In this document: positions 24,210-34,263 of the stretch, one piece after another
Numbering within the stretch: position 1 is the stretch's first letter
How the letters are laid out: each line of letters opens with the position of its first letter
Source of the DNA: Dromiciops gliroides
Lineage: Eukaryota; Chordata; Mammalia; Microbiotheria; Microbiotheriidae
Assembly (NCBI RefSeq): GCF_019393635.1
Contig: NC_057861.1
Location: 77,383,327-77,447,326, forward strand
Length of the DNA stretch: 64,000 nt
Direction: 5' to 3'
Translations under genes and position numbers: made by a program
Notes under the pieces: generated by a model
Seen by the model: the letters and a program-made list of their open reading frames with translations, nothing else
The model's database searches: none
Told to the model about the DNA's origin: nothing

Positions 24210-24566
24210 AGCAGAACCAAGAGAACACTGTGCACAGAAACAGCAATATTGTTTGATGAAGAACTGTGAATGACAACTATTCTCAACAATACAATGATCC
24301 AAGACAGTCCCAAAGGACTATTGGCAAAATATACTATCCACCTCCAAAGAAAGAACTGATATTGTTGGAACACAGACTGAAGCATGCTATTTTTCATTTT
24401 CTTTCATTTTTTCTTTTATTCAAGTCTTTTTGTACAAAATTACTAATATGGTAACGTTTTACATAATTGTACATGTATAACCCATATCTGATTGCTTAAG
24501 GGAGGGGAAAGAGGGATAAAAATTGGAACTCAAAACTATAAATAAAAATATACATGACTTTTTAAA
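24210..24566 (+). mobile_element. L1 3' end, short copy
   Basis: Starts at gcagaaccaagagaacact and ends after aaaactataaataaaaat. GAATTTTACATGAA precedes it and a similar tttacatgaaa follows, a likely TSD. Confidence 0.8.
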
Positions 24567-25084
24567 AAATTTACATGAAATCATGTGAACATATGCATTT
24601 GGAAAGAAGACCAAACAGGCAGAAGAAGGTAACCTAGTAATTCCTTAGGGAGTGTAAGGAGCCTCTTTTTCCCTGGGAAGATTGTGTGATCTGACTATTT
24701 CCACCTTTCCGGGAAGAATAGCAACTTTACATCTGCCTAATCTTGTACTCGATTTTTTAAAAAATAAATTTGCCAATAATCCTTGGTTCAACTCCATTTA
24801 AAGCTCCCCCTGAAGAATATGCAAGGAAATTCCAGATGACTATAGCATTCCAGATAAATACCAGGAGGGTCTGGATGGTGAGAGAACTTATCTTAACCAT
24901 TCTAACTGGCTTTTTCAGTTTCTAATAGATCTGACAATCCCATACTTAATTCCCTAGATAAAGTGAGGTCTATGACAACGATGACTAAATGTAAAGGACA
25001 GGGCACACACAAATAACCCAGCTTGTATTGCAGGGATGGGCACATCTTTTCAGGTATATCTTTTCAGGCTATCTTTTAGTGGCT

Positions 25085-25670
25085 TTGGGGAAATTTGGCT
25101 TCTACTCCTCTCTTCACCTGTGGCCAAACTAATCTTCCTTATGCATATTTGTTTATGCTAGTCCTCTACTCAAAACTCTCTATTGCCTAGGTGTCAAAAT
25201 TTTTAAAGCCTCAGCCTGGCATCCAAGGCCTTCCATTATATGGCAATACACTGTCTTTCTATCCTCTCTCTCCTATGTACTCTGTGCTCTAGTCAAGCTG
25301 GACTACTTGCTGGTCCCTTTGCATGCACTATACTTTCTTGCCTGCAAGCCTTTGCTCACACTGTTCCTATGCCTGGAATTTCAACCTTCCATCTGTTGAA
25401 ATCCTACCTATTCTCTGAAGTCCAGGTCAAATGTTACCTACTCTGTGAAGTCTTCTTAGGTTCCCACCAACTCAATAATGACATTCCTACCTTCGTGGAG
25501 TGCATTCACCTCTCTTATATTACTGGATTTTATAGTTATATCTATTATGTGTCATATACAAAACGACAAATTCCATGAGAATCAGGAACCAGGTTTAAGT
25601 TAGTGTTTTTCATCTTCTCCAGCACCACTTCTGTATAAAGCAGGTCCTTGCTAAATGTTTGTTGAAGGAG
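25085..25670 (+). mobile_element. L2 LINE 3' end, sense
   Basis: Text such as cctatgcctggaatttcaacc, ctgaagtccaggtcaaatg and tgctaaatgtttgttgaa is the L2 C-terminal and 3' UTR pattern. It gives a 112-codon open frame that is not a gene. Confidence 0.65.
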
Positions 25671-25689
25671 TCTTTTTTTTCCTTTTTCC

Positions 25690-25940
25690 TCCCAATGGCA
25701 GCCAGGTGATATACTGGACAGAGCCCTGGATCTGGAGTCAGAAAGACCCAAGTTTAAATCCATCCTCAGATACTTACTAGCTGCATGACCTTAGGCAAGT
25801 CACTTAAACTTAAATCTGTCTGCCTCAGTTTCCTCATCTGTAAAATGGGGACACAGTAATAGCACCTACTTCATAGGATTGTTGTGATAAAAGAGATATT
25901 TGTAAAGTGCTTTCCAAATTTTAAAGTACTATAGTCATTG
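25690..25940 (+). repeat. MIR/MAR1-type SINE, nearly full
   Basis: A full tRNA-like head, the CORE (tactagctgcatgacctta), then cctcatctgtaaaatgggg and the trailing ttgttgtgataaaagag. Confidence 0.75.
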
Positions 25941-26498
25941 TGTCAGTTATTATTTTATTGTTATAGGTAGCTATAATTATTATTTTCTTCAATGGAAGGA
26001 AGTGGTAAGGGGGAGATGGATAGCAGTAGGGTTACAAAAAAAAAGAAAAAGTAAAGAGGATCATTGAAGCAATTTTTAAGAATGCAGAGGAAAAAAAGAA
26101 AGGCCAGAAGGAAACACAAACAGGACTTTGAAAGCTCCATTTTAAATTTATTATATTGATTAAAAGAAAAAGTAAATTGTGAACAATCCTGTTCTTTTCT
26201 ACTTTGTATATGGAAATGCTCATTTTATTGAGAGTTAAGTTTAAAATAATTTGTTTTAAATGCTTCTTGAATTGAGATGGAACAGATCACTGAAAGATCC
26301 CGTGAAAAGTCCTTTCGACTTGGGTAAGTCACAGCCTCTTTCAGGTCAAATGAATTAATTTTACTGAGTATCACACAGCTCTTTCATCTGTATGATAAGG
26401 ATGATGCCAACTGTCACACAAACCACTTTTACAGTGCATTTGTGAGAATGAAATAATGTGCAGGACAGTACTTTGAAGAGTTAAAATACAAACAGAAG

Positions 26499-26640
26499 GG
26501 GCAGCTAGGTGGCGCAGTGGATAAAGCACCAGCCCTCGATTCAGGAGTACCTGAGTTCAAATCTGGCCTCAGACACTTGACACTTAATAGCTGTGTGACC
26601 CTGGGCAAGTCACTTAACCCCCACTGCCTTGCAAAAAAAA
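26499..26640 (+). mobile_element. WSINE1-type SINE with perfect 16-bp TSD
   Basis: TSD AAAATACAAACAGAAG (26,483-26,498 and 26,641-26,656). Confidence 0.93.
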
Positions 26641-26885
26641 AAAATACAAACAGAAGCAATTATTTAAAATGTGTAGGTGTCTCCTACCACAAGTAAGATG
26701 GTAGCTGCCCTAATGGTAGGGGTGTGATCACCTGTACCATCTAATGGCTGGAGCTCTATCAAGACATAGCACTATGTATGGCCTGGCTTGGCCTGGCTTT
26801 CCTGAAAATTGCAGCACTTGACTCCAAGTAAACATACTAGCTACGTTCATAGGTTACTGTCTTCCTAGACAAATACTTTGTACAA

Positions 26886-27284
26886 TTTGTTTAGTCATTT
26901 TCCAGTTGTGTCCAACTCTTCATGACCCCATTACTTGGCAAAGCTACTGGAGTGGTTTGCCATTTCCTTCTCCAGCTCATTTTACAGATGAAGAAACTAA
27001 GGCAGGGGGCAGCTAGGTGGCGCAGTGGATAAAGCATCAGCCCTGGATTCAGGAGTACCTGAGTTCAAATCCGGCCTCAGACACTTGACACTTACTAGCT
27101 GTGTGACCCTGGGCAAGTCACTTAACCCCCCCATTGCCCCGCAAAAAAAAAAAAAAAAAAAAAACTAAGGCAAACAGAGTAAAGTGACTTCCCCAGGGTC
27201 ACACAACTAGGAAGTGTCTGAGGCCACATTCGAACTCAGGAAGATGAGGCCCAGCATTCTATCCACTGTCATCTAGCTGCCCTT
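26886..27284 (-). mobile_element. BovB-tailed SINE, antisense, split by WSINE1
   Basis: Starts with the antisense tail (gtccaactcttcatgacccc, ggtttgccatttccttctcc). It is interrupted at 27,005-27,161 and ends ctagctgccc. Outer TSD TACTTTGTACAA (26,874-26,885 and 27,285-27,296). Confidence 0.85.
27005..27161 (+). mobile_element. WSINE1-type SINE nested in BovB-tailed SINE
   Basis: TSD AAACTAAGGCA (26,994-27,004 and 27,162-27,172) is made of host-SINE sequence. Confidence 0.92.
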
Positions 27285-27390
27285 ACTTTGTACAAAGCGG
27301 GAGCTTAAAAAGTGTTTGTTACAGGATTAGTGGTCACATCCTTATCATCCAGGCTGACTATTTGAAAAACCGAGATTAAGACTTAAAGGG

Positions 27391-27547
27391 TTGGGGCAGC
27401 TGGGTGGCACAGTGGATAAAGCACCGGCCCAGGATACAGGACTACCTGAGTTCAAATCCGGCCTCAGACACTTGACACTTACTGGCTGTGTGACCCTGGG
27501 CAAGAGACTTAACCCTCATTGCCCTGCCAAAAAAAAAAAAAAAAAAA
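27391..27547 (+). mobile_element. WSINE1-type SINE
   Basis: TSD AAGACTTAAAGGG (27,378-27,390 and 27,548-27,560). The tail is a long A-run. Confidence 0.92.
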
Positions 27548-27568
27548 AAGACTTAAAGGGCTAAGAGC

Positions 27569-27720
27569 AGGGGCAACTAGGTGGCGCAGTGGATAAAGCA
27601 CTGGCCCTGGATTCAGAAGTAGCTGAGTTCAAATCTGGCCTCAGACACTTAACACTTACTAGCTGTGTGACCCTAGGCAAGTCACTTAACCCCCATTGCC
27701 TCACCAAAAAAAAAAAAAAG
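27569..27720 (+). mobile_element. WSINE1-type SINE, second of a serial pair
   Basis: TSD TAAAGGGCTAAGAGC (27,554-27,568 and 27,721-27,735). Its left copy overlaps the right duplication of the preceding SINE. Confidence 0.92.
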
Positions 27721-27779
27721 TAAAGGGCTAAGAGCTGAAGAGAGAAAACTTTATCATAAGACTTATTTATGTCTTATAT

Positions 27780-27965
27780 CATAAGACTTAGAGTTGGAAA
27801 GGACCTTGGAAGTCATCTAATACAACTTCCTCATTTTAAACAAGAGGAAATTAAACTTCTCTAAATTATATTATTTGCCCCAGGTTAAACAGATAAGTGA
27901 GAGAAACAGGATTTGAACCTAGGTCCTCTACTCCAAATCCACTGGTTTTTTTCTACTATATAGTA
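27780..27965 (-). repeat. MIR-type SINE, antisense, old
   Basis: Contains tggaaaggaccttggaagtca, gaggaaattaaacttctc and ggatttgaacctaggtcctc. Confidence 0.55.
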
Positions 27966-28264
27966 CTACTTACTTTAGGGGTATCAGTGGTACTGAGAAC
28001 AAAATACACATGGCCCCCAGAATGTATCTCACTTAGTCAACCACTCTAGGCAGAGTCCAGAGTGGCCCCAGTCAATCCGTACCAGACTCATTAAATGGTT
28101 TCTAAAACTGATGACTCAGTGTCCAAAACATAGGTCCAGAGCAACAGTCAGTTGCATTGGTCTTTGCCTCTGACTCTAACCAATCTACCTGATGCCCCTT
28201 GATTAATTAAGACCTACTTTCCTACCACTCCTAACAGCCCATCTGAGTTTGACACTTGGCGTAA

Positions 28265-28566
28265 GGGGCAGCTAGGTGGCACAGCAGATAGAGCATTGGC
28301 CCTGAAGTTGGGAAGACCTGAGCTCAAATCTGACCTCAAATACTAGCTGTGTGACCCTGTGCAAGTCACTAATCTCAATTGCCTTAAATATCTAGGGCCA
28401 TCTCCAGTCCTCCTGATAAACATTTTGCCGATGTATCCAGATGGCTCTGGAGGAGAATGAGGTTGGTAACTTTGCACAGCCCTCTCTCACTTAAATCCAA
28501 TTCAGTGCAAGTCATGACACCACCCTGATGTCATGGTCCTCTTTGAGAACAAAGGACAAACAACAA
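28265..28566 (+). mobile_element. RTE-derived SINE (RTESINE type)
   Basis: A SINE head (ggggcagctaggtggcacag) is joined to an RTE-like 3' part (ggagaatgaggttggtaac, cacttaaatccaattcag, cctctttgagaacaaagg). An imperfect duplication gac(a/g)cttgg lies at its edges. This part also matches RTE copies at 44,885 and 61,690. Confidence 0.75.
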
Positions 28567-30680
28567 AGACGCTTGGAGTGTCCCTGAATAAAGATCTCTC
28601 ACTTCAGACCATAGGCAAACAGAGGTCATGTGAATTTAGTTTGGTATGTCTAATGTGCAGTATATATTCCCCCAAATCACTGGCTCAGTCAGCTGAAGTT
28701 GTGAATCTAGTTTAGTAACCCCCTGAAACAAATCCTCCACACTAGCTACTCAGAGGACACTCATGCCAACCCACTTTACAACTCATGCTTTTACCATCCT
28801 GAGCTTTGGCAGGACTTGCCACCTTCCAAGGGAGGCCCAATTCACGAGGCCCTGCTATTCACAGGCCAGCCTTACTGCCTGATTTGGGATTACACAACAC
28901 GTCTGTGTGCAAATAATATGCAGACTGAGGTGCACCGCAATACAATCCCTTGAAATTAAACAGAACTCTCATTTCTTGTTCATTCCCAAATCTCCAGTGA
29001 CCTCTGAAGGCAGTATTTCCTTGTGAATAAATGAGATTTCCAAAATTTGGCACAAAATTTGGCTTCTAGTCATCCTAAACCTCTAAGTGGTACAAATACA
29101 ATAAGGCTAGCTTTGGAGCTCCTCTAAGGTCCTGAAATGATCAGCCTCCTTGTTCATGCTGTTCAAGTGACTCCAACACTAAGAAAGAAGAGATGGTCAG
29201 GACCATCCTAATATATTGGTCTTAAGGTAAAGAATCTCAAGAGCCAAAACCCACCTTATAGCAAAAATATGCATAGCTTCAGAAATTTACAAGGCAGGGG
29301 GCCACCATACATTATGGGTAAAATGACACTGATGTTTATGGAGGCACAAAAAAGGGCAAATATCAATGCTCCAACTCTGTCATATGCCTCTAGAGAATAA
29401 CCGTACTAGCAGTTAGGCTGGCATAGTCCTGGATTTTTTAATGTTTAAATGTAGACTCACCAGTTAAGTGTTACCAATACTACAAAAAAAAACAAGCCAG
29501 ACTGGTTTTAACCAGTCTGACCCAAGAGGTGCTAGCCACTTGCTCAAACTGCCTACTTGTCAAGGACCCAGCTGAGTCTATAAGGACAGACCACTGACCT
29601 GAAGTCCGTGCCCCCTCAGCCTTAAAAGCAACAAGCTGGGTACATGGACTGTTTCAGGACTATTCTTCCCATTTTACCTCCTTAAGGGCAATGCTGTCAA
29701 ATCTAAACAAGCAAGACCTCTCAGCCTAGAAGCTTCAGACTATGTTGTCAGTGAACAAACTTACAGCTTGGTGAGTTACAGCCCATGTTTAGCTCTTCTA
29801 CAAACCTGACAATCTCTCTGGAAATTCTACAGTATCCTTTGCAGAAGAGCATTCCAGAACTACTTATAGCTCCAGTCCCACTTTATGGGTTGAGTGGGCT
29901 TCATGGAGAAGGAAGCATCATTAAGAAAAGCATGGTAGACCTTATTTTCAGCGTTAGTAGCCATTTTAAGAGCACTCACAACTCGCCTGTGTCTAGACAA
30001 CTTATTATGCTTTTCACAAATTATGTCAACACAAATTATGCTTTTCCCCATGAAGGCTGCTGTGAAAAGCCAGCATGGCCTTCCCTCCTGAGGAAAGAGG
30101 AAGCTGCCCAGACTTGCTCTCACCCCAAACAGGGCAATCACAGAAGGATCCTCTTAAAACACCAGGTGGATATTTTTAGGGCCAGCTCAGCAAAGTGTAA
30201 CGTCACTGCAGCAATGACCTTTGCATTTTGATGGCTGGCTCAGCCCCATAGAGGTGATCCCTAAAGCCTCTCTGTAATTCTTCCTATTTCTGCCCTACTA
30301 TCTCGAAATGACCCTCCTAAATCACCCCCCAAAACTTGCATTACAATGTTTTTTTTTTTTTAAATGAGGTTCTGCTTCAAAGTCTTCTTCAAATAAGGCC
30401 AGCTGCTGAGGTTAGGGGAGAACACTGCCAGCACAATGAAGGCCTGTAACATTCAGCAAGAACCACACACAGGTTTATTTATATCAAAGCCTAGATGGGA
30501 GAAGTAATATGTTGATAATCACAGAAAGGATCGATGATTATCTCAAACCCCAGAAAGTCTCACCATGATCCTAGCACTAAGATTGGAGAAATGCTTGCCT
30601 GAGCCTCCTGTCTCCAAGAAGCCTCAACCTTTCAAAAATAGGCCCACTGTTAGAAAAAGAAAAATAGTAAGACTTTACTA
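28567..30680. other. Intronic DNA, no feature recognised
   Basis: Apparently unique sequence. The plus-strand 148-codon frame at 29,785-30,231 and the minus frame overlapping it show no recognisable domain. Confidence 0.5.
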
Positions 30681-30825
30681 GGGGCAGCTAGGTGGCACAG
30701 TGGATAAAGCACCAACCCTGGATTCAAGAAGACCTGAGTTCAAATTCAGCCTCAGATACTTGACACTTACTAGCTGTGTTATCCTGGGCAAGTCACTTAA
30801 CCCCCACAAAAAAAAGAAAGAAAAG
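30681..30825 (+). mobile_element. WSINE1-type SINE
   Basis: Complete head with a shortened 3' end (aacccccacaaaaaaaag). No clear TSD. Confidence 0.88.
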
Positions 30826-33346
30826 GAGCATCTCCCCCTCTCCCGTCAACCCCCAATCTCACTTCCACCATGTGCAAGCCAAACCTTCAAAAGAAGCCTT
30901 AGCCTCCAAGGCCAAAATACTGTTCACTGTTTCCAGATTATAATCCTGATTCCTACAGATCTAATCAGAGCTTTTCAGATTGAGGGAGAGAAGGGGATGG
31001 AGTGGAGAAAATGCTGTATTCCCTAACTAAGATCTCAGGTGAGCCAAATCAGCAGTCTATTTCCTAAGGAGCTGAAGATACACATAAATACATGAATATT
31101 TTTCCATCCAGAAAAGAGATGTGTTCAGATTCCCCTAGCTTCCACCAAAAGTCCTTTTCTCTACATATGATTCTAAGGCTTGATAGCACCATCTCCAGCA
31201 AATGGGAGTGGGTGGGCAAATTGCCCTAAGGTTGGTGAGAGTGCACTGAGCTTAGTCTATGAGAGGAAAAAGAGTAGGCATAGAGAAGATGTCGTTATCA
31301 GAGCCATACTTAAATCTGGCTGCTTTGTTTTGTCCCAGGAAGGTAGAGGATGAATGAAAAATAGGAGAGAAGGGAGAGGGGAAAAGTTATCATTCCTCAA
31401 TCCAGGGGAAAGGAAGCAGGAGGCTGGGAATATAGTTGGGGTTGGAAGACAAGAGAAAGGGAATTAGGGAATTAGATTTCGGGAAGAGATAGCCTCGGTT
31501 GGGCACTCTGGATTTGGCTAGAAGAGAAAAAAAGGCCTATAAATCCAAGAACCAATCAGGTGTTATGAGGTAGCCTTTGACTTTGTAACTTGGGGTAAGA
31601 AGCCTGGAAGGTAAAATGGGGTCAAGAGAATGTCTAATAGATTCTGGGTGAAAGGATTCTGAAGCCACCTTGGGGAAAAGGGGGGGGGCGGTGTGAATCA
31701 GGCAGGGAAAAACATGGAGGGAAAAGACATGCCTGTCCCCAAGGGTGGAGGTCAGGGTGAATGAGCTGCATTATTTCTCCCTACAGGGTCACACAAGGGA
31801 CGTTTGGCACAATAACAGGAAGATCAAGGGTGGTGAGGACCAACCTGACAGAGGACACTAGATAAGGGGAGAGGCATAGTCTCCCCTGACCTAAGGGGAA
31901 GAGGGACCCTTACTTGATGCTTTTCTGTCCTGCTTCACTTTCCAGCCTTCCCAATAAGGAATTTACATTTACAGAGCCCCACCCCACCACTAAGAGATGG
32001 GGGTGGAGGTGGTGTACAGTATGTCTCCCAGGTGTAGAGGGAGCATCTCCCCACTGGAAAAAGGGATTAAGCAGTAGGGATATTAAAGAACAAGATGGGA
32101 GAAGAATACAGAAAGGAAGGCTGGATGGAGTACACAGAGGAGTGAATCAAGTGGAAGAGTTAGGGGAAAAAGCCTTAACATGAGTAAGAGTCAGCAAAGT
32201 TTGGAGGGAGGAAGGGATGCTGACTTACTGAGGAAGTAGGTATAAAGAGAGAGTAAGGAATGGAGTGGAGAGAAGTGTTTAAAAGCAGACAGTTAGAGTA
32301 GGAATTGGAGTATCGCGATAGTTTATTCAGGGAATAAATTGATACTGGGGTGGCACGTGACAAAGTCAATATGGGGAACAATGCTGAAATTATTTTATAT
32401 TTATTAATCTATATTTACATCGTAATTTCTCCCCTCATCCTGTTTTTCTTTGTATCATCAGGACCTTATAGAGGGTAGTTTAATGAATGCTTGTTGGGGT
32501 GAAAGACATAATACAGACGATAAGATAGTAGAGGGTGCTGATAAGGATCAAGGAAAGGAAGGGAGAGGTCGGGGGACTGCAGGAAATCAGATAAGGGGAT
32601 AGAAGGGAATCAGAATCCCAACGGGTAGAGGTAGAGCAGACCATGGAAAAAAAAATAAGGATATTATAAGATTCCTAAAAATGATGGAAAGACCAAGATA
32701 GGGGTGCCAAAAATGGTAGAAGTCAGGAGGTAGAAGCCTGTAAGGGGACAAGAGAAAGAAGACCAGACTACTAAGAGAAGAGGAGGACTGGGGGTGGGGT
32801 GCAGAATGGAGGAAAGAATAAAAAACAATCAAGGGGGGAGGGAGAAATGGGAAAATCATAAGAAATCCAGGCTGAGGAAGAAAGGGGGGAGGGTGGAACG
32901 GAGAAAGGGAAAAGAGAAGATTAAGTTGCCTAAGGTGAAATGGGGGTGTGTTTGGGGCAGCTAGGGAAGAGAATATGGAGAGGGTGGCCTAGCCAGATGA
33001 TGGGGAAGGCGGGGTCCAACCTGGGGAGACTAAGTAGATAAAGAAAAGCCAGACTGGGGGAGATAGGGAGGAGTGGAGGTGAAGGTGTTCCCAAAGACAA
33101 TGCCTGAAGGTGGGGATTGGCGAGTAGATGGGCGGTATAGGTATTTCCAGGCAGGAAGGAGGGTATGGGAATCCCCCAAAGTAGTGGGGGCTGGAAGACA
33201 GACTAGGAGACAGGCAAGGAAAACAATAAGGGGGGACGGGGGACGGTGTCAGGGTTCTGGTGTGTGCTTGTGCCCGGAGTCCCGAAGGAAGCAGGGGGAG
33301 AGCCGGGGTGAGGGGCTGAGGTCCCTGCAAGGGACCCCGGCCGTAC
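30826..33346. other. ZFTRAF1: Repeat-poor 5' part of ZFTRAF1 intron 1
   Basis: About 2.5 kb next to the exon lacks SINEs and LINEs. The plus strand is purine-rich. Absence of insertions beside the CpG island fits a regulatory first-intron region, but no specific element was identified. Confidence 0.5.
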
Positions 33347-33717
33347 CTGGTAGACTGAGGCCTTAGGCAGATCCAGGCAGACGGTACAGCAGAGCACGGA
33401 GTAGAGGCGCTCCTCCAGCTTCCCGCTCCCCGCGGTCGCCGAACCCGTAGCTGCCGAGGCCGCCGCTGCCGCCGCCGCCTCCGCCTCGGCCGCCCGCAGC
33501 CGCTTCTTGGGCGGCGCATCTGGGTCGCCGCCGGCCTCGGGTAGTGGCAGCGGGCGGCCCGCGGGCAGGCCCGCCTCGTCTGGGGAGCCCGGGCCCAGCC
33601 GCCTCCCCCAGTACGGACACGACACGGCCCATGGCGGAAGCGCCCGGGGGCCCGGCTCCGGAACCTGCGATCCCCCGCTGCCGCCGCCGGGCCCCCAGCC
33701 TCCTCAGTCCCGGACAT
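33347..33717 (-). CDS. ZFTRAF1: ZFTRAF1 (CYHR1) coding exon 1, frame broken twice
   Basis: This exon encodes the N-terminus of ZFTRAF1, a cytoplasmic RING/TRAF-type zinc-finger protein; the mouse form was reported to bind galectin-3. The ATG at 33,717 opens MSGTEEAGG, like the human start as I recall it. The end reads [20 protein letters not shown] and then ASVYQ, the start of the RING with its Cys-x2-Cys. The middle is Ala/Glu-rich low complexity with the basic patch PPKKRLR. The donor GTACGG follows at 33,346 in phase 0. The similarity runs through three frames: it shifts near the run at 33,672-33,676 and again at 33,582-33,585, each equal to one extra base. Removing both gives 369 nt, exactly 123 codons. 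Without the shifts the first frame stays open as a meaningless 3' extension. Identity is secure; whether the breaks are real or assembly errors is open. Confidence 0.88.
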
Positions 33718-33850
33718 CCCGCCGCGGCCGCCGGGCGCGCTCCCGTCGCTGCTGCTGCCGCCGCCGCCGCCGCCCGAGGGGGAGGGGGTTAGGGGCACCG
33801 CGCGCTCCTGCCGCTGCCGCTGCCGCCGCTGCGCCGCCGCCGCCGCCGCC

Positions 33851-33961
33851 TCAGCAGGCCCGGCCGCCTGCGCGTCTCCTCGAAACTGCCGCCGCCGTCG
33901 CCGCCGCCTCAATCGCTGACGTAGACCCAGATGCAGACACCAAACCCGGCGAGGCCGCCAT
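33851..33961 (-). CDS. Upstream ORF in ZFTRAF1 leader (36 codons)
   Basis: An ATG at 33,961 in the context AAGATGGCGGC opens a 36-codon frame (MAASPGLVSASG...) ending in TGA at 33,853-33,851. This is 133 bases before the ZFTRAF1 start. The ATG lies within a YY1-type motif, which in many promoters sits just downstream of the transcription start. If so, the uORF is in the 5' leader and could reduce translation of the main ORF. The reading is certain; its translation is inference. Confidence 0.45.
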   Translation of the reverse strand: MAASPGLVSASGSTSAIEAAATAAAVSRRRAGGRAC

Positions 33962-33967
33962 CTTTGT
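33956..33967 (-). promoter_or_regulatory. YY1-type site AAGATGGCGGC
   Basis: The minus strand reads AAAGATGGCGGC here, a near-perfect YY1 initiator-type element. Such sites usually lie within tens of bases downstream of the start of CpG-island genes, so transcription of ZFTRAF1 probably begins around 33,965-34,000. Confidence 0.5.
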
Positions 33968-34029
33968 TTTTCACTGCTCGCTCCCCCACCCGCCCCCCAC
34001 CCCCCGCGGAGGCGGTGGTGGCGACGCCC

Positions 34030-34039
34030 GTCACGTGAC
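34030..34039. promoter_or_regulatory. GTCACGTGAC palindrome (E-box / CLEAR-type)
   Basis: A perfect 10-bp palindrome GTCACGTGAC lies about 70 bp upstream of the YY1-type site on the minus strand. This core is bound by USF, MYC/MAX and, in this extended form, TFEB/TFE3 family factors. It is 15 bp from a CCAAT box, a common USF/NF-Y spacing. Binding is inferred. Confidence 0.55.
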
Positions 34040-34070
34040 CCCGGTAATTCCGGCCAATCAGCGCACCGCT

Positions 34071-34108
34071 TGGGAGGGGGAGGGGAAAGGGGGGCGGGTG
34101 GGGGGGGG
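34071..34108 (+). other. G-rich tract with G-quadruplex potential
   Basis: The plus strand has consecutive runs GGG, GGGGG, GGGG, GGGGGG, GGG and GGGGGGGG separated by one to three bases. This satisfies the usual G-quadruplex pattern. It lies just upstream of the inferred ZFTRAF1 start, with the G-rich strand on the template. Confidence 0.5.
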
Positions 34109-34263
34109 CTAATCGAGGCCTGGAGCTGGAGGTCCTGTAGTGGCCAATCGGCGCGAGGAGGAGGGAACCTCATAGACCCCACCCTCTCCCTTTCTCCCGG
34201 GCCCTGCCCCGCCCTACCTCAGAGGACAGGAAGAGGCAGGGCCCGAGGGGGTGGGGACCAATG

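Larger units (their letters stand above)
33340..34260. promoter_or_regulatory. ZFTRAF1: CpG island over ZFTRAF1 exon 1 and promoter
   Basis: This stretch is strongly GC-rich and dense in CpG, unlike the AT-leaning DNA on both sides. It covers coding exon 1, the leader and the proximal promoter. It holds CCAAT boxes at 34,054-34,058, 34,144-34,148 and 34,258-34,262, GCC/GCG trinucleotide runs, and no TATA box near the expected start. This is typical of a constitutive CpG-island promoter. Confidence 0.85.

Noticed and set aside
25240..25578. A 112-codon plus frame with membrane-like composition
   Set aside because: It is the degraded C-terminal part of an L2 element; the hydrophobic look comes from pyrimidine-rich L2 text.
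29785..30231. A 148-codon plus-strand frame as a gene
   Set aside because: No domain, no supporting splice pattern or conserved composition, and an overlapping antisense frame of similar quality.
33203..33625. The frame holding [11 protein letters not shown] as an independent gene starting at GTG
   Set aside because: There is no ATG in that frame before the conserved part, an in-frame stop lies at 33,704-33,706, and its 3' end reads through a good donor into the intron.
33507..34112. A 201-codon plus-strand frame, Pro/Ala/Arg-rich
   Set aside because: It is the antisense of ZFTRAF1 exon 1 and promoter, with composition typical of GC-rich shadow frames.
32989..34182. A 397-codon minus-strand open frame across the CpG island
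   Set aside because: Most of it is the wrong frame of ZFTRAF1 exon 1 plus leader and intron. Only the part from the ATG at 33,717 to the first frame break resembles the protein. High GC removes stop codons and keeps it open.
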